Source: an uncultured Muribaculaceae bacterium
Lineage (GTDB): Bacteria; Bacteroidota; Bacteroidia; Bacteroidales; Muribaculaceae
Assembly (NCBI GenBank): GCA_910579105.1
Contig: CAJTRT010000025.1
Span: 1 to 33,121, forward strand
Reading direction: 5' to 3'
Length of the DNA: 33,121 nucleotides
Translations under genes and position numbers: made by a program
In this document: positions 1-7,939 of the stretch, one piece after another
Numbering within the stretch: position 1 is the stretch's first letter
Layout of the letters: every line of letters starts with the position of its first letter
Notes under the pieces: generated by a model
What the model saw: the letters and a program-made list of their open reading frames with translations, nothing else
Told to the model about the DNA's origin: nothing
Database searches by the model: none

Positions 1-25
1 CGTTCGAGCCATGCCTTTTTGCCAT
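1..25 (-). CDS. possible 5' end of a gene running off the window (MAKRHGSN...)
   Basis: On the minus strand an ATG at 25-23 opens a frame reading MAKRHGSN to the window edge. A TAACTTTG box lies about 100 nt upstream (127-134) and the mltG terminator lies beyond that, so a new transcription unit starting here is plausible. Eight residues are too few to name a product, and the frame could be chance. Confidence 0.3.
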
Positions 26-126
26 CTTCAAGTTTTATCGGACAGCAATAATAAGTTAACGATACAAATGTCATTGTCTCGCAACGGCCGGCGCGTCAAA
101 ACACACAGACGATTGCAAATTTTATG

Positions 127-134
127 CAAAGTTA
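127..134 (-). promoter_or_regulatory. Bacteroidetes -7 box (TAACTTTG) on the minus strand
   Basis: The plus strand reads CAAAGTTA, which is TAACTTTG on the minus strand and matches TAnnTTTG. No TTG at the expected -33 spacing was found. It would drive the gene leaving the window at position 1. Confidence 0.45.
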
Positions 135-173
135 ACAAAAATCCATACGCCATCGTTCACAATGGATATAAAA

Positions 174-203
174 AATATGGCAAGCCTTCAGGTCTGCCAT
201 ATT
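174..203 (-). terminator. intrinsic terminator after mltG
   Basis: The arms AATATGGCA (174-182) and TGCCATATT (195-203) pair perfectly, with a few further pairs inside. On the minus strand the hairpin is followed directly by a T-run (TTTTTTATAT). It lies about 35 nt past the mltG stop codon. Confidence 0.8.
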
Positions 204-237
204 AATCAGCGATAAATCAATTGTTTGTCAGTCTCCG

Positions 238-1254
238 CTAACGTATACCCCGGGCATCGAGCGCGCGCCGGTACGCGGCCGCGTTGCGGGCGTGGGAGGC
301 GAAGTCGGCGGCGAAAGCGTGGCGTCCTGAAAAATCAGATTTCGCGCACATATATATCCAGTCGTGCCCCGGGGCGTCGAGCACCGCGTCGATGCCGCTT
401 TTCGACGGCACGCGTATCGGTCCCGGGGGAAGACCGCGCACCTTGTATGTGTTGTATGGGGAATCCTTTCGCAGCATCGCTCCGGTGACCCGGCGGGCGG
501 CAAAGTCGCCACAGGCGAATTTCACCGTCGGGTCGGCCTGTAACGGCATCCCGCGTTCCAGGCGGTTCAGATAAAGCCGCGCGATCAGCGGACGCTCGTC
601 GGCGGCGTTGCTCTCCTCCTCCACTATGGAGGCAAGAGTGGCTACCTGCACGGGGGTAATCCCCAGCGCCTCTGCCTTGGCGCGGCGCTCCTCGTTCCAG
701 AACCGGCCGCGGTAGCCGAACAGCATCCCGACTACCTTCGCCGGCGAGTCAGTCCAGTACGCCTCGTATGTGTCGGGCACGAACATGGCCGGAAGCTGCT
801 CCCTGGTGACACCCTCCGCCCTCCCGAGCGAGTCGGCAGCGGCGAGGAACTCCGCGGAACCAAATTCCATACGTCGCGACAGCCTGTCGGCGAGCTGTCG
901 GAGGGTGCGGATATTGTTGAATGTCAGTCGCACGGGAGTCTGCCTCCCCTGCCCTATCCTGCGCGCCACGCGCCAGGCCCGGTCGCCAGGCTCCACCAGG
1001 TATGCCCCGCGCGAGACCTTGGTGTCGCCGTTCCACAACGACGCCACCCTTGCGCCGAACCTCCCGCCGAGCGCCGAGCGCAGCGAGTCGGCCACCTGCG
1101 CCTTTGTCGCCCCCCCGGGAATCCTGACCCACGCGGCCTCTGCTCCGTCGAAGCCCCGCGTCGCCCCGTAGACCCACCACGCTCCTGCCGCGGCGGCTAT
1201 CAGCGCGACTACGGCCATGACGGCAAGTGATTTCCTGCTCTTTCTTTTTTTCAT
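238..1254 (-). CDS. mltG: endolytic murein transglycosylase MltG (YceG-like)
   Basis: The 338-residue protein matches the MltG/YceG family, which cleaves nascent peptidoglycan glycan strands at the inner membrane and sets strand length. An N-terminal membrane anchor spans about residues 10-30 after a KKRKSRK cluster. A LysM-like region follows (about 40-105). The catalytic block is IVEEESNAADE near residues 210-220, containing the expected catalytic Glu, and the family signature LQADPTVKFACG comes after it. Length is typical (about 340). The start is the ATG at 1254; a weak -7-like box (minus TATATTCG, 1260-1267) ends only 5 nt upstream, which would give an almost leaderless mRNA. It is transcribed alone between two terminators. 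Confidence 0.96.
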   Translation of the reverse strand: MKKRKSRKSLAVMAVVALIAAAAGAWWVYGATRGFDGAEAAWVRIPGGATKAQVADSLRSALGGRFGARVASLWNGDTKVSRGAYLVEPGDRAWRVARRIGQGRQTPVRLTFNNIRTLRQLADRLSRRMEFGSAEFLAAADSLGRAEGVTREQLPAMFVPDTYEAYWTDSPAKVVGMLFGYRGRFWNEERRAKAEALGITPVQVATLASIVEEESNAADERPLIARLYLNRLERGMPLQADPTVKFACGDFAARRVTGAMLRKDSPYNTYKVRGLPPGPIRVPSKSGIDAVLDAPGHDWIYMCAKSDFSGRHAFAADFASHARNAAAYRRALDARGIR

Positions 1255-1259
1255 ACCCG

Positions 1260-1267
1260 CGAATATA
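1260..1267 (-). promoter_or_regulatory. probable mltG -7 box (TATATTCG)
   Basis: The minus strand reads CGTATATTCG, one mismatch from TAnnTTTG. It abuts the U-tract of the preceding terminator and ends 5 nt before the mltG ATG. Confidence 0.4.
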
Positions 1268-1273
1268 CGAAAA

Positions 1274-1303
1274 AACGAGGTCTCCCGGCGGGGAGACCTC
1301 GTT
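1274..1303 (-). terminator. intrinsic terminator after the M16 peptidase gene
   Basis: A perfect 13-bp stem (1274-1286 with 1291-1303, loop GGCG) is followed on the minus strand by TTTTTCGTATATTC. It lies about 20 nt past the peptidase stop codon. Confidence 0.9.
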
Positions 1304-1322
1304 AAATAAAATGTCGGATGGG

Positions 1323-4154
1323 TTATTTCGCGGGGGCTTCCTCTGCCTCGAGGAGGATCACGCGGTAGTTGCCCTGGCCGTTGAGTTTCTTCATGAAGTT
1401 CTGCACGTCGTCAACGGTGAAGTTGGTGTACATCTCTTCCGCGCCGTTGAAAGTGTCAACGCCGTTGAGAGCCTCGCCGGCCATGCCGTTGAGCCAACCC
1501 TGGTTTTTCTCGCGCTGCTCCTTGACGTTCTTGACCATGAACTCGGTTACCTTGGCCAGTTCTTCGGGTTTGACGGTGGTCTCCATCTCCTTGAAGGCTT
1601 TCTCAACGAAGTCGAGAACCTCTTTCTGGAGCTCCGGCTTCATCGGGAACTGCGAGAGCATGTTGGTGTTGTACTTGTCGGCCACGCGCTCCATCTGTCC
1701 GTAAGCGCCTATCGAATAAACGGCACCCATCTCCTCGCGCACCGTTTCAAGCAGGCGCTGGCTGAGGATCTGCCCGGCAATCGAAGCCGCGGCGCGGTCT
1801 TTCATCGAGTATGGCACATTGCCCGTCTCCACGATCAGCGCGTAGGTCTGCGGAGTCTGCATCGGGGTCTTGGCCACGGTCATCTTCTCGCCCACGCGCA
1901 TTTCGAGCGAGGGGACGAACTCCGGCTTGGTCACGGCGGTCTTGGCATCGCCGGGAAGGGTGGCGATGTATTGCTCCACGAGCGGGCGCAGGGTCTCAGG
2001 CTCCACGCTGCCCACGAAGAAGAAGGTGAAATCAGCCGCGTTGGCGGTCATCTTCCTGAATATGTCGAGAGTCTGGTCGAGCTTGGCGTTGGCGATGGCC
2101 TCGGTAGAGATTGCCTGCTTGCGCGGGTTGGAATAGAGTGCCTTGGCTACCTCCTTGCCGAACACATACTGGGGCTCTGTCTCCTGGTTGTGGAGGAAGC
2201 CGGAAATGGAGTTCTGCGAGGAGGCGAACTCGTCGGCAGAGATGTTGAAGTTGGTGAAGCCCATGTACAGAAGCTCCATCATGACGGGAAGGTCCTTGGG
2301 GGTGGTTGTGCCGGCAATGTCGCGCACATAGTCGTCGAAGCTGAAGCTTACAGAGCACTGTTTGCCCTGAAGGTACTTCTGGAGATCCTTATAGGTGTAC
2401 TCGCCCAGGCCGTGCTGCTGTTGCGCGTAAGGGAGGAAGATGAGCGAGGCGGCGTATTCGTCGGGGAACACGGAGGTGCCCCCGAGCGCCTGCGCGTCGA
2501 GGAGGATTTCGTCAGCCTTGAAGTCGGTGGTCTTCAAAACGACCTTCGCACCATTGGAAAGAGTCCATTCGATAGCGCCCCACTTGTCGAGTTTCTTCTC
2601 ACTGACGATCTTGCCGGGAGCCGGGAGCTGGGGAATCAGCGGCTCCGACTTCATCTCGTCGACGAACGGAGCGATCTCCTCCGCGTCGACACCCTTCATG
2701 ACGTTCGCGAGTTCCTCCTTGGTGGGAACGGCCAGACCCTCTTTCTCGGGCATCATCACGGAAACGACGCGGTTGTTGTCGGTCACGAGCTGCTTTACAG
2801 CCTCGTTGATGGCCTCCACGGGAATCTGGTTCACGAGCATCTGCATCATGGGATACTGTTTCTCGATGTCCATCATAGGAGTGCCGTCGATGAAGTTGCG
2901 GACGTATGTGTTCACATAGTCCCCGTTCTCGGTCTTGGCGCGGTTGTTGTATTCCTTCTCGAGCTGCGAAAGGAACTCGCTGCGGGCGCGGTCGTACTCC
3001 GAGAAGGTGAATCCGCCTCGGATGGCGCGGAGCAGTTCGCGGTAAATCGAGGCCAGGGTGTCGTCGACCTTGCCGTCTTTCGCGATGCCGATAACAGTCA
3101 TGGCATCCTTGGTGCTGGCTATGAAGTAGTTGCCATAATATGAACCGGCGGCGGCGAAAGGAGAGTCGGGCGTGGAGCCAATCTCGTCGAGGCGGGCGTT
3201 AAGCATCGCCACGATCATGTCGGTGACATACTTCTGGGCGAGATACGCCATTGTGTTGCGCATCGGGAAGGGGAGCACGTCGCTCTTGAAATAAATCTGC
3301 ACGCGGGTGTTCGGCATCTCGGGGTCAGCGCCTACCACATAGATCGTACCCTCGGTGTCGGGAACCGGCTCGTAGTCGCGGTCCTCGGCATCTTCCGGCA
3401 TCTCGATGGGGGTGAAGATATCCTTTATCTTCTTCTCGATGGCGTCAACGTCGATGTCACCGACGACCACGATGCCCTGCTGGTCGGGACGGTACCAGGT
3501 CTCATAATAGTCGCGTAGCGCCTGGTATGGGAAGTTGTCGACAACCTCCATGGTTCCGATCGGGAGGCGGTAGCCGTATTTTGAATCGGGATACATCTCG
3601 GGGAGCAGCTTCTCCATGAGGCGCTGCTGGCCCACGTTGCGCATACGCCACTCCTCGTGGATCACGCCGCGCTCCTTGTCGATTTCCTCGGGAAGAAGCA
3701 GCAGGCCGTCGGCCCAGTCGTGGAGTATCAGGAGGCAGGAATCCTGCACGGCCTCGTTGGCGACGGGCACGTTGGAGATATTGTAGACAGTCTCGTCGAT
3801 AGAGGTATAGGCGTTGAGGTTCTGGCCGAACTTCACTCCCTTGGTCTCGAGCCATTTCACCACCTCGTTCCCCTCGAAGTTCTTGGTACCGTTGAAGCAC
3901 ATATGTTCAAGGAAGTGGGCCAGGCCGCGCTGCTCGTCCTCCTCGAGAATTGAGCCGACCTTCTGGGCGATGTAGAAATCAGCCTGCCCCTTTGGGGTCT
4001 CGTTGTGGCGGATGTAATAAGTCAGTCCGTTGGGGAGCGTTCCAATCCTGACCGCGGGGTCCTTGGGAAGCTGCTCCATCTGGGCGGAAGCGCCGAACGG
4101 GAGCGACACGCATCCCGTGATCAGCATCAACGCCTTGATCAGAAACTTTTTCAT
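1323..4154 (-). CDS. secreted M16 (pitrilysin-family) zinc metallopeptidase
   Basis: The 943-residue protein has a signal peptide (MKKFLIKALMLITGCVSLPFGASAQ) and two M16 halves in one chain. The N-terminal half carries the inverted zinc motif HFLEH (His80, Glu83, His84) and the downstream ERGVIHEEW block (near 161-169) that supplies the third ligand Glu. The C-terminal half (from about residue 520) lacks HxxEH, as expected of the non-catalytic clamshell half. Family members degrade oligopeptides; in Bacteroidales they are usually periplasmic. It is a single-gene unit: a TATCTTTG -7 box lies at 4225-4232 and a strong terminator follows the stop. The substrate cannot be read from the sequence. 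Confidence 0.95.
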   Translation of the reverse strand: MKKFLIKALMLITGCVSLPFGASAQMEQLPKDPAVRIGTLPNGLTYYIRHNETPKGQADFYIAQKVGSILEEDEQRGLAHFLEHMCFNGTKNFEGNEVVKWLETKGVKFGQNLNAYTSIDETVYNISNVPVANEAVQDSCLLILHDWADGLLLLPEEIDKERGVIHEEWRMRNVGQQRLMEKLLPEMYPDSKYGYRLPIGTMEVVDNFPYQALRDYYETWYRPDQQGIVVVGDIDVDAIEKKIKDIFTPIEMPEDAEDRDYEPVPDTEGTIYVVGADPEMPNTRVQIYFKSDVLPFPMRNTMAYLAQKYVTDMIVAMLNARLDEIGSTPDSPFAAAGSYYGNYFIASTKDAMTVIGIAKDGKVDDTLASIYRELLRAIRGGFTFSEYDRARSEFLSQLEKEYNNRAKTENGDYVNTYVRNFIDGTPMMDIEKQYPMMQMLVNQIPVEAINEAVKQLVTDNNRVVSVMMPEKEGLAVPTKEELANVMKGVDAEEIAPFVDEMKSEPLIPQLPAPGKIVSEKKLDKWGAIEWTLSNGAKVVLKTTDFKADEILLDAQALGGTSVFPDEYAASLIFLPYAQQQHGLGEYTYKDLQKYLQGKQCSVSFSFDDYVRDIAGTTTPKDLPVMMELLYMGFTNFNISADEFASSQNSISGFLHNQETEPQYVFGKEVAKALYSNPRKQAISTEAIANAKLDQTLDIFRKMTANAADFTFFFVGSVEPETLRPLVEQYIATLPGDAKTAVTKPEFVPSLEMRVGEKMTVAKTPMQTPQTYALIVETGNVPYSMKDRAAASIAGQILSQRLLETVREEMGAVYSIGAYGQMERVADKYNTNMLSQFPMKPELQKEVLDFVEKAFKEMETTVKPEELAKVTEFMVKNVKEQREKNQGWLNGMAGEALNGVDTFNGAEEMYTNFTVDDVQNFMKKLNGQGNYRVILLEAEEAPAK

Positions 4155-4224
4155 CTGAATACTATTATATGATGATTAATGAATTGGCTTTCGCGTGGAG
4201 AGTCGCCTTTAAATCGTTAGATGG

Positions 4225-4232
4225 CAAAGATA
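4225..4232 (-). promoter_or_regulatory. -7 box (TATCTTTG) for the M16 peptidase gene
   Basis: The plus strand reads CAAAGATA, giving TATCTTTG on the minus strand, an exact TAnnTTTG match. It gives a leader of about 65 nt. No well-spaced -33 TTG is seen. Confidence 0.55.
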
Positions 4233-4268
4233 CGGAAAAAGTTGCAATGGGGCGCGTTTTTTTGTCGA

Positions 4269-5654
4269 TTATCTGGATGCCAGCAGATAGCGGCACGCCT
4301 CCTCCACCTTCCCGGCCTCATAGACCTCGATCGAGAGGCCGCTGACATCGACTCCTTTGAGCGAGCCGCGGGGGACGACGATGGTGCTCATGCCGAGTTT
4401 CTCGGCCTCGCGCACCCGCTGCTCCATGCGGGCGGCAGGGCGAAGCTCGCCGCTGAGGCCCACCTCGCCACTGAGACAGACGCGCGGCGGGAGCGCCACG
4501 TCGATATTGCTCGAAAGTATGGCGGCTGTCACCGCCAGGTCGAGCGCGGGATCAGAAACTTTCAGTCCACCGGCTATGTTCAGAAACACATCCTTCTGCG
4601 CGAGGCGGAACCCGGCGCGTTTTTCCAGGACGGCGAGAAGCATGTTCATGCGCTTTGAGTCGAACCCTGTGACGGAACGCTGCGGCGTTCCGTAGGCGGC
4701 GGTGCTCACAAGCGCCTGCGCCTCAATAAGGAACGGGCGCACCCCCTCGATCGTCACTCCGACGGCGCACCCCGAGAGGATTTCCCCGCCGGGTTGCGAC
4801 AGGAGCAGTTCCGACGGGTTGGTGACCTCGCGCAGGCCCCGGCGGCACATCTCATAGATTCCAAGCTCCGACGTGTTGCCGAAACGGTTCTTCGACGCGC
4901 GGAGGATGCGGTACATATACTGGCTGTCGCCCTCGAACTGCAACACGGCGTCGACTATGTGTTCCAGCACTTTCGGGCCGGCGAGCGACCCCTCCTTGGT
5001 TATGTGGCCGATCAGCAGCACCGGCACCCCGCTCTCTTTCGCGAAGCGGAGGAGCCTGGCGGCGCACTCGCGCACCTGCCCGACGCTCCCCGCCGACGAT
5101 TCCAGCGCGTCGGAGGCTATGGTCTGCACCGAATCGACAACCAGCAGGTCGGGCTTCACCTGGCCGATATGGTCGAAGATGTTTTCAAGGGAGGTCTCGG
5201 TCACGATATAGCAGTTGTCGCTCATACGCCCTATGCGGTCGGCGCGCATCTTGATCTGCGCGGCGCTTTCCTCGCCCGAGACGTAGAGTATGCGGCGGCT
5301 CTTGATCGAGAGTATGTTCTGCAACACCAGCGTGGACTTGCCTATGCCGGGCTCGCCGCCGATCAGCACCATCGATCCCGGCACAAGCCCTCCGCCGAGA
5401 ACGCGGTTAAGCTCTTCCGAGGGCATATGGATGCGCGGTTCGTCGGCGGTCTCTATTTCCGAGACCTTCCTGGCCACGCTCTTCGGCGACTGGTCGCGGC
5501 GGGGCAGTTTGCCCGCCCCTTTCGAGGCCGGGGCAATCCTCTCCTCCACCATCGTGTTCCACGCGCCGCACGCCGGGCAGCGCCCCTCCCATTTGGAAGA
5601 ACCGGCCCCGCACTCGGTGCAGAACCACATGGTCTTATCTTTCGCTTTTGCCAT
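4269..5654 (-). CDS. radA: DNA repair protein RadA (Sms)
   Basis: RadA is a RecA-like hexameric ATPase that drives branch migration in recombinational repair. The 461-residue chain shows all hallmarks in order: a four-Cys zinc finger (Cys12, Cys15, Cys26, Cys29), Walker A GGEPGIGKST (99-108), Walker B LLVVDSVQT (about 170-178), the RadA signature KNRFG (255-259) and a C-terminal Lon-protease-like domain. Length is normal. The ATG at 5654 sits inside the outer arm of a nested inverted repeat (5653-5746) that separates it from the upstream TrmH-family gene. A TAATTTTG box (5666-5673) lies in that repeat, so radA probably has its own promoter. Confidence 0.97.
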   Translation of the reverse strand: MAKAKDKTMWFCTECGAGSSKWEGRCPACGAWNTMVEERIAPASKGAGKLPRRDQSPKSVARKVSEIETADEPRIHMPSEELNRVLGGGLVPGSMVLIGGEPGIGKSTLVLQNILSIKSRRILYVSGEESAAQIKMRADRIGRMSDNCYIVTETSLENIFDHIGQVKPDLLVVDSVQTIASDALESSAGSVGQVRECAARLLRFAKESGVPVLLIGHITKEGSLAGPKVLEHIVDAVLQFEGDSQYMYRILRASKNRFGNTSELGIYEMCRRGLREVTNPSELLLSQPGGEILSGCAVGVTIEGVRPFLIEAQALVSTAAYGTPQRSVTGFDSKRMNMLLAVLEKRAGFRLAQKDVFLNIAGGLKVSDPALDLAVTAAILSSNIDVALPPRVCLSGEVGLSGELRPAARMEQRVREAEKLGMSTIVVPRGSLKGVDVSGLSIEVYEAGKVEEACRYLLASR

Positions 5655-5746
5655 AAGTAACTGTTCAAAATTATTTTATACTAACGGGTCTGATTATTTC
5701 AATGTTTCTCGGAGAAACATTAAAATAATTTCGACCAGTTACTTAT
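5653..5746. repeat. 94-bp nested palindromic element over the radA start codon
   Basis: The two ends form 26-nt inverted repeats (5653-5678 and 5721-5746) matching at 24 of 26 positions. The centre has a second hairpin, AATGTTTCT-CGG-AGAAACATT (5701-5721), sharing one base with the right arm. The left arm contains the radA TAATTTTG box and two bases of the radA ATG. The element fills nearly the whole gap between the TrmH-family stop (5749) and radA. It could be a MITE-like insertion, an operator or an RNA structure. Confidence 0.85.
5666..5673 (-). promoter_or_regulatory. -7 box (TAATTTTG) for radA
   Basis: The plus strand reads CAAAATTA inside the palindromic element, an exact TAnnTTTG match on the minus strand. 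It ends 11 nt before the radA ATG. No -33 TTG is found at the usual spacing. Confidence 0.5.
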
Positions 5747-5748
5747 TT

Positions 5749-6519
5749 TCAAAGGATTCTTCGGCGGAACTCGGCCGCCACCACCGCGGCGGCGGTTCCC
5801 ACGTTAAGCGACTCTACCGCCTCCCCGTCAGGAGGAAACGATGGAATCTTCAAGCGGTGGCCGCAACATGCCTCCACTTCCGGCGACACCCCGTTGCCCT
5901 CGTTGCCGAGTACTATGATGCCACCGGGAGTCAGCGCCGACCGGTATATGTCGCTTCCGTCGAGAAACGTGCCGTAGACAGGGATTCCGGCCTTCGACGC
6001 GTCGGCGAGGAACCGTGGCAGGTCGAGATAACGCGCCTCAACCCCCGACAATCCCCCCATCGTGGCCTGCACGACTTTCGGGTTGTACAGGTCGACGGTC
6101 TCCTCCGAAGCGAACACCCTGCGGATTCCGAACCACGACGCGACGCGGATTATGGTGCCGAGGTTACCGGGATCCTGCACCGTGTCGAGCGCCAGGCATA
6201 GCTCCCCGGGGGCGGGAAGCGTCAGCGGGGGGAGCCGCGGGATGTCGTATACGGCGAGCACCCCCTGCGGAGTCTGCAACGACGACATGGAGCGCATCTC
6301 GTCGGCGGAAGCCGACAGAGGCTCCGGCGCTCCCGCGGGGAGAAGCCCGGCGTTGGCCTCAAGCCACTTCGGCGTGGCCACGAGGCACCTTGCCCGGTAG
6401 CGCGGCAGCGTTTCAAGCACGCACCGCGTGCCCTCGGCGACGAAGGCCCCGGCTTCGCGGCGGTGGCGGGGGGTCTTCAACGCCCCTATCCATTTTCGTT
6501 GTGCGGCGGAAATCTTCAT
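5749..6519 (-). CDS. SpoU/TrmH-family RNA 2'-O-methyltransferase
   Basis: The 256-residue protein carries the three SPOUT motifs of SpoU methyltransferases: PGNLGTIIR (motif 1), LGNEGNGVS (motif 2) and ESLNVGTAAAVVAAEFRR (motif 3), which together form the knotted S-adenosylmethionine site. The N-terminal RKWIGALKTPRHRREAGAFVAEG resembles the substrate-binding domain of RlmB/TrmH-like enzymes. It should methylate a ribose 2'-OH in rRNA or tRNA; the target nucleotide cannot be assigned. The ATG at 6519 lies only 4 nt after a perfect TAATTTTG box (6524-6531), so the mRNA should be leaderless. It is divergent from rnpB. Confidence 0.95.
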   Translation of the reverse strand: MKISAAQRKWIGALKTPRHRREAGAFVAEGTRCVLETLPRYRARCLVATPKWLEANAGLLPAGAPEPLSASADEMRSMSSLQTPQGVLAVYDIPRLPPLTLPAPGELCLALDTVQDPGNLGTIIRVASWFGIRRVFASEETVDLYNPKVVQATMGGLSGVEARYLDLPRFLADASKAGIPVYGTFLDGSDIYRSALTPGGIIVLGNEGNGVSPEVEACCGHRLKIPSFPPDGEAVESLNVGTAAAVVAAEFRRRIL

Positions 6520-6523
6520 TCTA

Positions 6524-6531
6524 CAAAATTA
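6524..6531 (-). promoter_or_regulatory. -7 box (TAATTTTG) for the TrmH-family gene
   Basis: The minus strand reads TAATTTTGTAGAATG: the box is separated from the ATG by four bases only. With the motif centred at -7, transcription would begin at or next to the A of the start codon. Confidence 0.6.
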
Positions 6532-6573
6532 CGCAAAAAGAGCCGAATAAGGAAAAAAGAGGAGGGCGAATCG

Positions 6574-6603
6574 TTGGAATCAGCGGGGGATTTCGTAATT
6601 TTG
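6574..6603 (+). promoter_or_regulatory. rnpB promoter (TTG, 19-nt spacer, TAATTTTG)
   Basis: TTG at 6574-6576 is followed after 19 nt by TAATTTTG (6596-6603). This matches the Bacteroidetes -33/-7 arrangement. The predicted start is a few nt ahead of the mature RNase P RNA 5' end at about 6616. Confidence 0.75.
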
Positions 6604-6615
6604 CCCCACAAAAAC

Positions 6616-7030
6616 GAGACAGCCGGGCGTCCCGTCGCGGATTCCCGCCCTCCGGGGCGATGGAAGATGAGGAAAGTCCGGGCAGCACAGGGCATCGTCC
6701 TTTCTAACGGAAAGCCGCGGGCGACCGCGGAGCGAGTGTGACAGAAAACAACCGCCTCCGGGTGGCAACACCTGGCGGCAAGGGTGAAAAGGCGGGGTAA
6801 GAGCCCACCGGGTCCCGCCGCGAGACGGGGCGCCGCACATCTGACGAGCTGCAAGGCCAAGTATACCGGCATCCAAGGATTGCCCGTCCACTGCCGGGGG
6901 GTAGGCTGCTTTAGCGCGCCTGGCAACAGGCCGCATAGATAAATGACGGGACGGTCGTCCAGGGTCGCTTCCACCGCGGGAGAGAGAAACCGGGAGGCCG
7001 ACATAACCCGGCTTACAGCCCGGCTGCCTC
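6616..7030 (+). ncRNA. rnpB: RNase P RNA (bacterial type A)
   Basis: This is the catalytic RNA of RNase P, which removes tRNA 5' leaders. The universal core GAGGAAAGTCCGGGC is at 6669-6683. The P11/P12 region reads AGGGTGAAAAGGCGGGGTAAG, followed by the AGATAAATGAC block and, near the 3' end, ACATAACCCGGCTTACAG. The ends pair to form P1: AGCCGGGC (6621-6628) with GCCCGGCT (7018-7025), extended by GAG/CTC (6616-6618 with 7028-7030). The length of about 415 nt is normal. A T-rich tail after P1 (TTTCTTTATATTTT) probably ends transcription. The exact 5' and 3' ends are estimates from P1. Confidence 0.96.
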
Positions 7031-7073
7031 TTTCTTTATATTTTCACCACTCTTTCTTTATATTTTTTCACCA
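7028..7073 (+). repeat. two tandem copies of a 22/24-nt T-rich unit after rnpB
   Basis: The unit CTCTTTCTTTATATTTTCAC plus CA occurs at 7028-7049. It recurs at 7050-7073 with two extra T residues. The first copy begins in the last bases of the rnpB P1 stem, so the rnpB U-rich tail has been duplicated. Confidence 0.85.
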
Positions 7074-7135
7074 TAGACGCAACATTTCGCCGCCAGGCGC
7101 GTCTAAGGGATATAAACCAGTTCCAACACTTATCC

Positions 7136-7837
7136 ATGAAGAAAAAAGCAACCATCCTGGCGCTCGCCGCCGCAATCCTTATCCCAGCGACAGCGAAAAA
7201 CGTATCCGAGACACGCGCGATCACCGCGGTCGAAAAACTCGAAGCAAGCTCGGCAATAAACATCGAATACGTACAGGGCACACCAGTGAGCCTCAAAATC
7301 TCCGGCGACGAGGCCGCCGTGGCCGTCACCAAAATCAAACAGAGCGGCAACAAGCTCAAAATATGGCGCACGGACAAAATGCGGAAAAACCCATGGCCGA
7401 AACAAACGGTTACCGTCACACTGACCACCCCCGCGATCAGCGACATCGAGCTGGACGGGGCATGCTCATTCAAGGCCAAGCGACTGAGCAGCAACGGCGA
7501 AATCGAAATCGACCTCGACGGAGCCTCGAAGGTGGGAATAGGCCAGATTGAAGCCGCCAATGTCGAAATCGACTGCGACGGGGCGGCATCGCTGTCGGTC
7601 ACAAAGGCAAGCACCCGCTCGATTGAGCTTGACCTCGACGGGGCCTCGACAGCCACAATCGCAGGCAACACCGGCCATCTCGACCTCGAATGTGGCGGCG
7701 CGTCGAAGGCAAGTCTCGACAAGCTCAAAGCCGTCACCGGCGAAGTGAAGCTCTCAGGCGCGGCCAGTGCCTCGACCAACATACAGAGCGTCGGCAAACA
7801 GCGCGCCAGCGGAGCCGCCTCTTTCAAAAACCGCTGA
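7136..7837 (+). CDS. secreted head-GIN domain (DUF2807) protein
   Basis: The 233-residue protein starts with a signal peptide (MKKKATILALAAAILIPATA). The rest matches the putative auto-transporter adhesin head-GIN domain (DUF2807) family of Bacteroidetes: an N-terminal stretch resembling VEKLEASSAINIEYVQG and then a series of about six 19-22-residue repeats, each with a DGA/DGAS-type turn (LDGACS, LDGASK, CDGAAS, LDGAST, CGGASK, LSGAAS). Such repeats should form rungs of a right-handed beta helix. The function is unknown; an envelope or surface location is inferred. It follows rnpB by about 105 nt with no clear -7 box of its own, and ends at a shared bidirectional terminator. Confidence 0.85.
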   Translation: MKKKATILALAAAILIPATAKNVSETRAITAVEKLEASSAINIEYVQGTPVSLKISGDEAAVAVTKIKQSGNKLKIWRTDKMRKNPWPKQTVTVTLTTPAISDIELDGACSFKAKRLSSNGEIEIDLDGASKVGIGQIEAANVEIDCDGAASLSVTKASTRSIELDLDGASTATIAGNTGHLDLECGGASKASLDKLKAVTGEVKLSGAASASTNIQSVGKQRASGAASFKNR

Positions 7838-7878
7838 CTCCGCGCGATCCGCGGCATCTGACCTTCACCCCGCGGCAA

Positions 7879-7925
7879 AGCCAAAAGCCACCGCGTCGAA
7901 ACCTTCGACGCGGTGGCTTTTGGCT
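7879..7925. terminator. bidirectional terminator between convergent genes
   Basis: A perfect 22-bp stem (7879-7900 with 7904-7925, loop ACC) includes AAAAGCC/GGCTTTT at its base, so a T-run exists on either strand. It lies between the DUF2807 gene and the convergent NlpE-like gene. Confidence 0.93.
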
Positions 7926-7939
7926 AATCGGTTCCCAGG

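Noticed and set aside
11..205. 64-codon plus-strand frame at the window start
   Set aside because: It crosses the mltG terminator and a minus-strand promoter box, lacks a domain, and no plus-strand promoter is seen.
1227..3143. 638-codon open frame on the plus strand
   Set aside because: It is exactly antisense to the M16 peptidase gene. It is His/Leu/Val-rich with no recognisable domain, a known artefact of high-GC codon use.
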